Part shown: in pieces, positions 7,593-14,574 of the stretch
How the letters are laid out: every line of letters begins with the position of its first letter
Position numbering within the stretch: position 1 is the stretch's first letter
Assembly (NCBI GenBank): GCA_002437305.1
Contig: DJOW01000067.1
Span: 1-44,869 of the forward strand
Direction of reading: 5' to 3'
Length of the DNA stretch: 44,869 nucleotides
From: Bacteroidales bacterium UBA6428
GTDB lineage: Bacteria; Bacteroidota; Bacteroidia; Bacteroidales; UBA932
The notes under the pieces: model-generated
What the model saw: only the letters and a program-made list of their open reading frames with translations
Told to the model about the DNA's origin: nothing
Database searches by the model: none
Program-made: the position numbers and the translations under genes

Positions 7593-9092
7593 TTATTTAT
7601 ATATCGACATTGCTCCTATCTTGTCATCATACCTCACAGCTGTCCTAACATCCCCTGACACTAATTTGGTATTAGGCAATTCATATGTCGTTTTGGCTAT
7701 CGTCTTCACCCAAGCAGCCCAAGATGAAGATAAATTCAAAGCATCAAAAGACACGCCAGCAGATAAGTCCTTATAAAAAATCACATTCAATTTAGAATCG
7801 TTTACTATTCTTCTTCCCCCAGCCAAATATACAGTATAATAACTAGTTGGGCCAGCAAGATGTAATTTTCTGGAAGTTGAGACATCTGCCCCGGTTTTAG
7901 TCTTTATAAGAGTCAGCATGGATTTCAAACCATTCCCAATTATTTTTTGCAAATCCTGATCAGTTACCGTCAAGCCAAAAACATATGCCACTTCTTCACC
8001 TTCGCCAGTATATTTATTAGTTTCCATACTTTTAACTGTCATGGCTTTTGCTTTCGTTGGGTACTCTAGAATATTACCTTTAAGTTCAGTCTCAGTAATT
8101 ATATCTCCCCACCCGGCATAAATTTCCTTTGCATTTGTCTGCTTCCACGATAGAAATGTTTTCTTTTGCATTTTTGTTGTAATGCCTATAGATGACCAAA
8201 ACAAATAATCATAGTAAAAGAATTTTGAAGACATTCTTTTTTTGCTGGTGAATTTATAGTTAAAAGATTTATTCCTACCAAATAGAGACTGGAATAGTTT
8301 TCCTACGACTGTTTTAGCGTCACTACGATATCGAGGGTACTTGGAATAATCTACATTCTGTAATGAAGAAACTATTACCGGAGCTCTTGTATTAACTGAT
8401 TGTGTGGAATCTTCCGGCTCCTCTTTACTATCATCATCACTATCATCGTCTTCATTTTCATCGGCATAGTCATCATCTTCTTCTGCCTCTTCATAATAGT
8501 CATCAGCATAATATGTCTCACTTTCATCATGATGAAATGTAGCATACCGAATGACTCCATCTGCAAGAAGGTATGTCAATGTATCAACCAACTCTCCTTC
8601 TGATTCCTCAAATTCAGCATAACTTTCATAAAATTCTTCTTCCATAGAAGAATCAAAACAATACGTACCTGTCTCAGAAATTTTATAAACTTTCCCTTCT
8701 ATCTCAATTTCCCCTCTAGCATTCAAGAGACTTGCCAAATCTTCATCTGGAACAAGATCTTCATAACCGACTAATTCATAAATTGTGTCATCATCGCTTC
8801 CCCTGGTTGGGCGAAAATCACGCATATCATATTTAAGTATAGGGTCATTTAGATAATCAACAGTTGAACTTTTACTCATCAATCCAACGCGTGGAGAAAT
8901 ACTTTCCCTCTCAATACGTTCAGATTTCATGCTATTCATCACTTGATGAAAAGATTCGAATGAATTGAAAGAAAGTCTATCAATTCGTGTTGTTGTCACT
9001 TCGCTTTGTTCAAAGATACTCAGTCCATTATCATCGATACAAGATATTGTCAATAAAATGACTGTCAACAACATAACGGCAGTCTTATTCAT
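7593..9092 (-). CDS. Large lipoprotein with acidic Asp/Glu-rich tract, unknown function
   Basis: A 499-residue protein that I do not recognise. The N-terminus is a lipoprotein signal (LTISC, lipid Cys at residue 18), so it is anchored to a membrane. Residues 1-190 are rich in acidic residues and contain alternating short strands. Residues 196-228 are an almost continuous Asp/Glu run (DDYYEEAEEDDDYADENEDD and on) that separates two halves and could bind Ca2+ or act as a flexible spacer. The C-terminal 260 residues have a basic patch (KKRMSSKFFYYDY) and strand-rich sequence that looks folded. It is the first gene of a two-gene unit with the beta-barrel protein. Its codon use is markedly more A/T-rich than the core genes, which suggests transfer. 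An IS4 element sits 70 bases upstream of the start. Confidence 0.7.
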   Translation of the reverse strand: MNKTAVMLLTVILLTISCIDDNGLSIFEQSEVTTTRIDRLSFNSFESFHQVMNSMKSERIERESISPRVGLMSKSSTVDYLNDPILKYDMRDFRPTRGSDDDTIYELVGYEDLVPDEDLASLLNARGEIEIEGKVYKISETGTYCFDSSMEEEFYESYAEFEESEGELVDTLTYLLADGVIRYATFHHDESETYYADDYYEEAEEDDDYADENEDDDSDDDSKEEPEDSTQSVNTRAPVIVSSLQNVDYSKYPRYRSDAKTVVGKLFQSLFGRNKSFNYKFTSKKRMSSKFFYYDYLFWSSIGITTKMQKKTFLSWKQTNAKEIYAGWGDIITETELKGNILEYPTKAKAMTVKSMETNKYTGEGEEVAYVFGLTVTDQDLQKIIGNGLKSMLTLIKTKTGADVSTSRKLHLAGPTSYYTVYLAGGRRIVNDSKLNVIFYKDLSAGVSFDALNLSSSWAAWVKTIAKTTYELPNTKLVSGDVRTAVRYDDKIGAMSIYK

Positions 9093-9150
9093 AATGGTAA
9101 TATTAAATTACTTGGTATAGTATATATGCCTATGATTTATACAGTCGGTC

Positions 9151-9162
9151 AATTACTGCATT
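9151..9162. repeat. Left target-site duplication of the IS4 element
   Basis: AATTACTGCATT directly abuts the left inverted repeat; an identical copy lies at 10748-10759. Because the repeat ends overlap in sequence, the true duplication may be 10 to 12 bases. Confidence 0.85.
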
Positions 9163-10747
9163 TAAGTTTCGCAAGTGATTCAGGCAACTGGTTGTAGTTG
9201 TTGAACCACCTTCACCATAGCATTAAGTTGTTTGTTTTCGTAAATGATGTTGGTCAATATTTCATCGAAGTCAGCAGAGAAAAAGTCAGCGACAGCTGCC
9301 ACGACCTGCTGAATGAGTCCCCAGATCTTCTCAGTGACAGAGAGTTCAACGGTCTGTGCGGTGATTTCACGGAACAGGCTGCCGATGGTCTCGTATGACT
9401 CGAACCTCTTGACGTACGACAATAAGTTGTATTGCAGCATGTTGAGTGATATTGAGGCAATCTGAGACCCGAAGTCCCTGCATTGGCATTTGCCAAGCCC
9501 CAGCAATGATTTGCATTCGTGAAAGGACACCTCGATGGACCAGCGCATGGAGTATATTTGATAGGCCTTGTAGGGTGTCAGAGTGGTGTCTGTTGACAGC
9601 AGCGCTTTCCATTCACCCTTACGGCCGAAGCGATAAAAGAACAGTTTGACGGCCACGCCGGCGAAGACGGCGTCAGTCTCGAAGTAGTAGAACTTATGAG
9701 CACGGGAGTACCTCACCGCCTTTTTTCTGACCATCGCGGAAGCTATGGCGCGGGCTGTCATGTCCTCTCCTGCGACGGTGTACTTGGTCTTGCCCATCTT
9801 GACCATTCCCAGCAGGTGGGACTTGCTCCCCTTGCGCCTGATGTAGTTGACCACTTCCTTGCAAGTAAACCAGCTGTCCACAAGCAGGTAGTCGAAGCCC
9901 ATATGCTCTATGGAAGCATTGTTGAGCATCTTCTTCATGCTGGATATCTTGCTTTGGAAGTACTCCTCCTTGCGTTTCTCGACCTTGGATTCGGCATCGC
10001 GCTCTTTGCTGAACCGTGCGGCAATGTCCTTTGGGGAGAGTCCCTGAGGCCTGGACGCCACCCTTCCCTCCTCTCCAAGAAGGGTGAAGTCTATGAGCAT
10101 CTGAGTGCGGCCGTCAGTGCGGCAGAGGAACAGGCCCTTATGGCCAAGGATGCTTCCGCGATTATCCACGTGAGAGAAGACGCGCCCGAGCATCTCGCCC
10201 TTGCGGCCGGTCTTGGGCATGTCCGTGTCGTCAACAATCATGCAGACTGGACACCCGGAGTCCTTGGCGTCAGAGCGCACAGCGATATTGACCGCAAGTC
10301 TCTTGTTGACGTGACGGAGAATGTGTCGCCAGTCAATCCTGTCATTGGAAAGGACGCGATAGAACATATCCTTACGGCAGCCAAACAGAGACTGAAGGGC
10401 GCTTCCGCAGTAATTCGCCGCATTCTTGATGGAAAAGAACGGGAAGAGGATCATCAGCTGGATCACTTGGGCACAGGTGAACTTGCAGTTGGGCTTCTTC
10501 TCGAAAGCCATCTGCCTCTCTGTGATGTTTATGGTGCTTAGAACATTCATTATCCTTTGTATGCCGAGTCCGCAGCCACTTTCTGTGAAAAAATTGCGCA
10601 ACTCCGAAACTATTTGCCTATCTTTGCTCATGCTAGGTGTATATTGTTGTTTGTCTACTCTAATATACTGAAAATCAATGAAACTACCAAATATTTCAGG
10701 ATTTTCGACCTAGCTTTTTTTTGTTAAATATTTACTTGCGAAACTTA
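9163..10747 (-). mobile_element. Intact IS4-family insertion sequence
   Basis: The element is 1,585 bases. It is bounded by perfect 14-bp inverted repeats, TAAGTTTCGCAAGT at 9163-9176 and its complement at 10734-10747 (16 to 17 bp if the bases shared with the target repeat are counted). Perfect 12-bp direct repeats flank it, a length within the range known for IS4-family targets. One uninterrupted transposase gene fills it. The perfect repeats and intact gene point to a recent insertion. It lies between the acidic lipoprotein gene and an upstream promoter. Confidence 0.92.
9180..10631 (-). CDS. IS4-family DDE transposase
   Basis: A 483-residue transposase that cuts and joins the element ends. 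The IS4-family signature Y-x2-R-x3-E-x6-K is exact: Y360, R363, E367 and K374 in YSMRWSIEVSFHECK, with E367 as the catalytic Glu. The first catalytic Asp is in IVDDTD (D134 or D135) and the second is D252 in LLVDSWF. The N-terminal 110 residues are helical and basic, as expected for end binding. The start is ATG at 10631. The stop lies four bases inside the left inverted repeat. The frame is intact, so it may be active. Confidence 0.95.
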   Translation of the reverse strand: MSKDRQIVSELRNFFTESGCGLGIQRIMNVLSTINITERQMAFEKKPNCKFTCAQVIQLMILFPFFSIKNAANYCGSALQSLFGCRKDMFYRVLSNDRIDWRHILRHVNKRLAVNIAVRSDAKDSGCPVCMIVDDTDMPKTGRKGEMLGRVFSHVDNRGSILGHKGLFLCRTDGRTQMLIDFTLLGEEGRVASRPQGLSPKDIAARFSKERDAESKVEKRKEEYFQSKISSMKKMLNNASIEHMGFDYLLVDSWFTCKEVVNYIRRKGSKSHLLGMVKMGKTKYTVAGEDMTARAIASAMVRKKAVRYSRAHKFYYFETDAVFAGVAVKLFFYRFGRKGEWKALLSTDTTLTPYKAYQIYSMRWSIEVSFHECKSLLGLGKCQCRDFGSQIASISLNMLQYNLLSYVKRFESYETIGSLFREITAQTVELSVTEKIWGLIQQVVAAVADFFSADFDEILTNIIYENKQLNAMVKVVQQLQPVA

Positions 10748-10759
10748 AATTACTGCATT
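10748..10759. repeat. Right target-site duplication of the IS4 element
   Basis: AATTACTGCATT follows the right inverted repeat and is identical to 9151-9162. Confidence 0.85.
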
Positions 10760-10762
10760 AAT

Positions 10763-10780
10763 GAAAGAAAATTTTCTTTC
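10763..10780. repeat. Perfect 18-bp AT-rich palindrome
   Basis: GAAAGAAAATTTTCTTTC reads the same on both strands. It lies four bases from the IS target repeat, in the leader between the candidate promoter at 10856-10887 and the acidic lipoprotein gene as it would have been before the insertion. It could be an operator or an RNA hairpin. Confidence 0.6.
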
Positions 10781-10855
10781 TAACATTAAACGGGATTATT
10801 TACGATCCATCGGTGTTACATGAATTGTATTGTCATTATTTGAGTACTACATACG

Positions 10856-10887
10856 CAAATATATAAAAACGTTTTTATTTATACAAA
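10856..10887 (-). promoter_or_regulatory. Full Bacteroides-type promoter cut off from its gene by the IS
   Basis: On the minus strand TTTG (10887-10884), a 20-base spacer and TATATTTG (10863-10856) match the consensus. The spacer carries the same AAACGTTT palindrome as the promoter at 6760-6791. The next minus-strand gene outside the IS is the acidic lipoprotein at 9092; without the IS its leader would be about 170 bases. Confidence 0.6.
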
Positions 10888-10941
10888 CCAGCGCGACATT
10901 AACCATGCCGTGGCACATAAAGACGTATCTATCAAAACTTT

Positions 10942-10983
10942 AAGCAAGTTTCTGGTGCGATTTCGTACACCAGAAACTTGCTT
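10942..10983 (-). terminator. Terminator of the polysaccharide utilization operon
   Basis: A perfect 16-bp stem (AAGCAAGTTTCTGGTG at 10942-10957 with its complement at 10968-10983) closes a ten-base loop. T-rich sequence follows on both sides (CTTTTAT on plus, AAAGTTTTGAT on minus). It lies 77 bases beyond the stop of the last operon gene. The surrounding 10760-11059 holds no gene. Confidence 0.8.
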
Positions 10984-11059
10984 TTATAACTGATTCACAA
11001 CGTGTTAAGTGCCAGAAGCACCAAAAATAACAACACGCTGCGGCTCCGACCGCGCGGCA

Positions 11060-12706
11060 TCAGTTGCCGGAAACGGTACCCATTATGGAATCCCAGTCTG
11101 AGATGCCGAGGATAGTCTTGTACTGATCAAAGACCGAGTCTTCATCAGGTGTTCCCGCAGCTTTCCAGACGAACCACACCGGCTTTCTGGTAAAGCCCGC
11201 GATTCCTCCCTCATCGAAAGTACGGAGACCTATCCTCAGGCCTCCCTCGGCCTTGTTGTCAGCCCAGTTGTGCCATAGGATAGCGTCTATTCCGTTCAGT
11301 TTCGAAGCTTTCTTCCAAGCCCATGCGCCTCCGGCGGCCTGCAACTCAAGGTCTTGCTGTGAGTAAGACGGAGAGTTTGTACCCTGCTCGGACAAGAACA
11401 GCAAACGCTTTGTCGTTCCTTTATAGTAATTGTCCTTCTGATTGATCCATGCGTCAATGACCTCCAGATTCTTGAAAGTGACGTACTTGGAGTTCATTGA
11501 AAATGATGCCTGCGTGTCGTTGATCCAGAAGGAAGGCTTGGTGAGATCCTGTGGATAAGGATGATAGGCCACACCCCAACGGAAATCACCCTCTGCCTTT
11601 GAATATTCAACTGTTTTTTCCAGCAAAGTCTTTGGAGCGTAGGCGCCACCGGCTTTCGCCCAGCAATGGGTGAAGGACCCGAACACAGTGGCGTTCTGGT
11701 CCCACTGGCGTACAATGTTGTAGCAGACCCTCATGGATTTGATGTAACGGTCAAGGTACCGCATCATCGGCTGGTCTCCCATGTTAGTCCACTCGGAAGC
11801 ATAATCCACCTCGTTGTGCATGATCCAATGAGAGATTCTCTTACCTGGCTGCCAATGCGTGGAGGCCATGTGCTCGAGGGCCGCCGCGTACATGTTGAAC
11901 GCCTTGGCGGTCGTCAGATTAGGCATGGTGTAGTTTCCTCCCGTGTTTTCCGGATCCTTGAATATATTGTCTGTACGGCAAAGAATGATCGCGGAGACCA
12001 CCAGATCCATCTTGCCTGCATTCTGAGTGACATTGTCCACATAGCCCTTGATGTTCCCTAAAGAGTAGGTCCTTCCGCCATAGGAATAGCCCTTTCCCTC
12101 ACCTGTGAGATACCCGTCAAGAAGCACGTTCATCGTTATGCCGCCAACGCCCATTTCCTTGCAGTCTTCGAAGTACAAGCCAAGGTCTCCGGCGCCAAAG
12201 CCTTTCTTGCTCTTCAAAGGAAGCGCAGCGGGACTGGCCTTCGGAGCCACATCGTCCGCATAGCGGGCGTGCGAGTCCAAAGTCTGCTTGTCTTCGTCAA
12301 CCTTCACCACAGCCCATTTTGAGAACACCTTATCGTAGTCAATTTCCTCCCGCTGCTTCGCTATCCTGTCAACGGTGACAGTAAAACTCTTCCCGGAGAT
12401 CTTTTCCGTGTACGGGTAAGTCTCCATCTCCGTCACATCCTGCCAAGGGGTGATCTCCGCCAGCAGATAGGTACCAGAGCCTCCGCAAGAGCCCTTGATG
12501 ATCACCTTATCGGATGTCACCTCAACGTTGGTGACTTCCGAAGGGTATTCCTTTTCAAGATATTCCTTTAGATTTGAGGCCATCTGCTGTTTTGGATCCT
12601 TAGGCTTCGTCACCACATTGGGCGCCGGGATGCCTTTCCCGCATGAGCAGATGATTGCCAATGAGAAGACCGCCGCAAGCGATCTTTTTACTGAAGATGT
12701 TTTCAT
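11060..12706 (-). CDS. DUF5722 lipoprotein, putative clan GH-A-like glycosidase
   Basis: I place the start at ATG 12706 (548 residues), because a lipoprotein signal (MKTSSVKRSLAAVFSLAIIC, lipid Cys at 20 or 22) begins there; the frame continues upstream into the previous gene. The body from about residue 140 to the end matches my memory of DUF5722 proteins: a YADDVAP entry, a long barrel-like region, MHNEVD, HPYPQ, LSEQG and KPVWFVWKAAGTP. The pair N298-E299 in MHNEV and E440 in LSEQG sit where the acid/base and nucleophile lie in clan GH-A glycosidases, so a retaining hydrolase is a reasonable inference; I know of no proven activity for the family. It starts one base after the stop of the preceding GH71/99-like gene and is the last gene of the operon. 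Confidence 0.78.
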   Translation of the reverse strand: MKTSSVKRSLAAVFSLAIICSCGKGIPAPNVVTKPKDPKQQMASNLKEYLEKEYPSEVTNVEVTSDKVIIKGSCGGSGTYLLAEITPWQDVTEMETYPYTEKISGKSFTVTVDRIAKQREEIDYDKVFSKWAVVKVDEDKQTLDSHARYADDVAPKASPAALPLKSKKGFGAGDLGLYFEDCKEMGVGGITMNVLLDGYLTGEGKGYSYGGRTYSLGNIKGYVDNVTQNAGKMDLVVSAIILCRTDNIFKDPENTGGNYTMPNLTTAKAFNMYAAALEHMASTHWQPGKRISHWIMHNEVDYASEWTNMGDQPMMRYLDRYIKSMRVCYNIVRQWDQNATVFGSFTHCWAKAGGAYAPKTLLEKTVEYSKAEGDFRWGVAYHPYPQDLTKPSFWINDTQASFSMNSKYVTFKNLEVIDAWINQKDNYYKGTTKRLLFLSEQGTNSPSYSQQDLELQAAGGAWAWKKASKLNGIDAILWHNWADNKAEGGLRIGLRTFDEGGIAGFTRKPVWFVWKAAGTPDEDSVFDQYKTILGISDWDSIMGTVSGN

Positions 12707-12707
12707 G

Positions 12708-14525
12708 TTAGTTGTTTTTTGTTGTGTAGACATAGTTAAATCTGCCACCCGGAGCGGTGTCTCCGTTGACATAGAAATCCATTATGTTTCCTTCCTCCTG
12801 CATGTTGTCGTTCCACTTGAACTCAATGTCAAGCGGACCGGAGGACAGCCCCAGAAGATGACGGGGAACCTTTATCACAAGTTTGTTCCCAAAAGTTCTG
12901 AACTCACACTCCGATGACTTCTCCCACATCCATATTCCTTGAATATTCTTTTCCAAAAAGGCCTTGTGACCTTTAGGACTTATGCGGTTGATGATGAAGT
13001 CGTAGCCGTTCCATCCGGTAGACTTGTCACGGTCCGTATCGAGGAGCAGCTGCATCCAATGAGGATCAGACTGAGGGGAAAGTTGTCCGGCGGTCTCCAC
13101 GTAGAACCACAGATTATCCGGATCGCGGGCCACCTTGGCTCCCGTGATGTCGTTTCGGCCGGACGTGTTCACGTAGAAGCGATCATAACGTCCACGCGCG
13201 GAGCGGTGCATGGTGTTGCCCTTGTAGCTTCGGAAGTATGGCAGGACATCATCCCAATCCTTGACATTCTTCAAACTGATGGTCTTCTCACCGCTCACGG
13301 AAGGCGCCGCCTCCATTCCCTTGAACTTCCGCACCCTGTCAACCAATTGAAGATAGTACACATCTCCTTTGTCTCCCCAGCCCTTGTTCGGCTCTATGTC
13401 CCGGCTGCGGTCCCAGTCGAACTGGTCCACAAAGGAGAAAGGCTTACCCTGCCAGCCATGCTTAGGAAGCCACATCCCGGCGATGTACTCGTTCCAGCCC
13501 GTCACAAAAACCAGCTCAGGATCAAGCTCGTCAGCCCTGTCCCATTGCTCGGAGAAATTCCATCCGTAGAGGTAGCCGTCAGGACGAGGATCAAATCCGT
13601 TGCGGACAGAGAAGCTGCGTCCCTGCGAATCCTTGACATTGAACGCTCCGCAATGGCCTTTGCGGTCCGGACTCGTGTTCTGGGCCACACCCACTGTCAC
13701 CTGCTCGTAAGAGATGGTGCCATCGGTGTTTTTGGTAGGCACATAGCCGTGCTGAGGATAGTTCTCCAGCCAGCCCCACTGGTCATTCCGGGTCGGACCA
13801 TCTACGTAGTCCGGCTGACCTGGACGGAAAGTGAAGAACTCCGCTATCTCCCTGTCCTGCGCCGAGGCTGTCAAGGCTTCCGGATAGGCCATGATGCAAG
13901 GCTTTCCTTTCCAGATGAACCAAAGATCGCTGTACCGCCCTGGCTTGTACAGATCATTGTAAATCTCATGAATGGACTTGCGTGTGGACGGCATGGGGCC
14001 GAAGTTCAGCATGAACGCGATCTTGGGCACATCCACTCCGTCTTTCTGAGCCTTGTCCCAAGTCTCCAGCAGAGCCTCGTAGGATTCCTTCCAAGTCAAA
14101 GAGCCATTTGTGCAGTCAAAGAAAACCGCATCTACCCCCGCGTCAGCCAAAAGCTCGGCCTGCTTGCGCAGAACCCACTTGTCAGTGGTCTTGTAGTAGC
14201 CGAAAAGAGGCTCCTCCCAGAAAAAGAACCCAGGCTTCTTGCTGCCCCAGGCCGGATGATTGTAGTCTTTCAACGCCTCTGGGTGCCGGCGGATGATCTG
14301 AGAGATGTTCCTGACCTGATAGGTGGTGTCGTCATTGCCCTGATGCCATGTCCAGAAAAACATGGCGACGAATTTTCCGTCCCTCTTTGAGGGAGCGTCC
14401 GCGCTGGACCTGACCTTTCGGCCAAGTGCGTCTGTGGCAGCCCAAGAGTCACTGTTTACCCCTTGGGATAGCGATGGCGAGACCGCCATTGACAAAAGTG
14501 CTAAGGCAAGTAAAATCCTTCTCAT
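12708..14525 (-). CDS. GH71/99-like glycoside hydrolase with C-terminal CBM9-like domain (copy 2)
   Basis: A 605-residue secreted protein with signal peptide MRRILLALALLSMAVSPSLS. Residues about 24-410 form a TIM-barrel-like domain of the GH71/GH99/WbsX type: SWAATDALGR, MFFWTWHQG, DAGVDAVFFDCTN, DLWFIWKGKP and VTGWNEYIAG. The WNE at 344-346 marks the expected catalytic strand, but the second acidic residue two positions later in GH99 (WNEWxEG) is Ala349 here. Residues about 415-605 resemble a CBM9-like beta-sandwich (LLLDTDRDKSTGWNGYDF). It is clearly paralogous to the protein at 17319-19247 along the whole length, although a rhamnosidase gene lies between them. Exact family and substrate are not known to me. 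Confidence 0.75.
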   Translation of the reverse strand: MRRILLALALLSMAVSPSLSQGVNSDSWAATDALGRKVRSSADAPSKRDGKFVAMFFWTWHQGNDDTTYQVRNISQIIRRHPEALKDYNHPAWGSKKPGFFFWEEPLFGYYKTTDKWVLRKQAELLADAGVDAVFFDCTNGSLTWKESYEALLETWDKAQKDGVDVPKIAFMLNFGPMPSTRKSIHEIYNDLYKPGRYSDLWFIWKGKPCIMAYPEALTASAQDREIAEFFTFRPGQPDYVDGPTRNDQWGWLENYPQHGYVPTKNTDGTISYEQVTVGVAQNTSPDRKGHCGAFNVKDSQGRSFSVRNGFDPRPDGYLYGWNFSEQWDRADELDPELVFVTGWNEYIAGMWLPKHGWQGKPFSFVDQFDWDRSRDIEPNKGWGDKGDVYYLQLVDRVRKFKGMEAAPSVSGEKTISLKNVKDWDDVLPYFRSYKGNTMHRSARGRYDRFYVNTSGRNDITGAKVARDPDNLWFYVETAGQLSPQSDPHWMQLLLDTDRDKSTGWNGYDFIINRISPKGHKAFLEKNIQGIWMWEKSSECEFRTFGNKLVIKVPRHLLGLSSGPLDIEFKWNDNMQEEGNIMDFYVNGDTAPGGRFNYVYTTKNN

Positions 14526-14574
14526 AATTTAAATTTAAATAAAAAATTTCATTAAAACAATATTTCAGCCCGGA

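Noticed and set aside
8375..8603. Open frames in the acidic-tract region (Met/Lys-rich on one strand, Ile-rich on the other)
   Set aside because: They are shadows of the repetitive GAT/GAA codons of the lipoprotein's Asp/Glu tract.
9696..10541. Plus-strand open frame inside the insertion sequence
   Set aside because: It is antisense to the transposase, which has all its catalytic residues; no independent coding evidence.
10995..11058. Second hairpin (CGTGTT...AACACG) just after the DUF5722 stop
   Set aside because: Arms are short and interrupted; the 16-bp hairpin at 10942-10983 explains termination better.
12707..12772. Upstream extension of the DUF5722 protein into the preceding gene
   Set aside because: It would bury the lipoprotein signal 22 residues inside; the ATG at 12706, one base after the upstream stop, fits the operon better.
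12939..14390. Long plus-strand open frame opposite the GH71/99-like gene
   Set aside because: It is antisense to a clear secreted glycosidase, lacks any recognisable motif and reflects the GC-rich third positions of the real gene.
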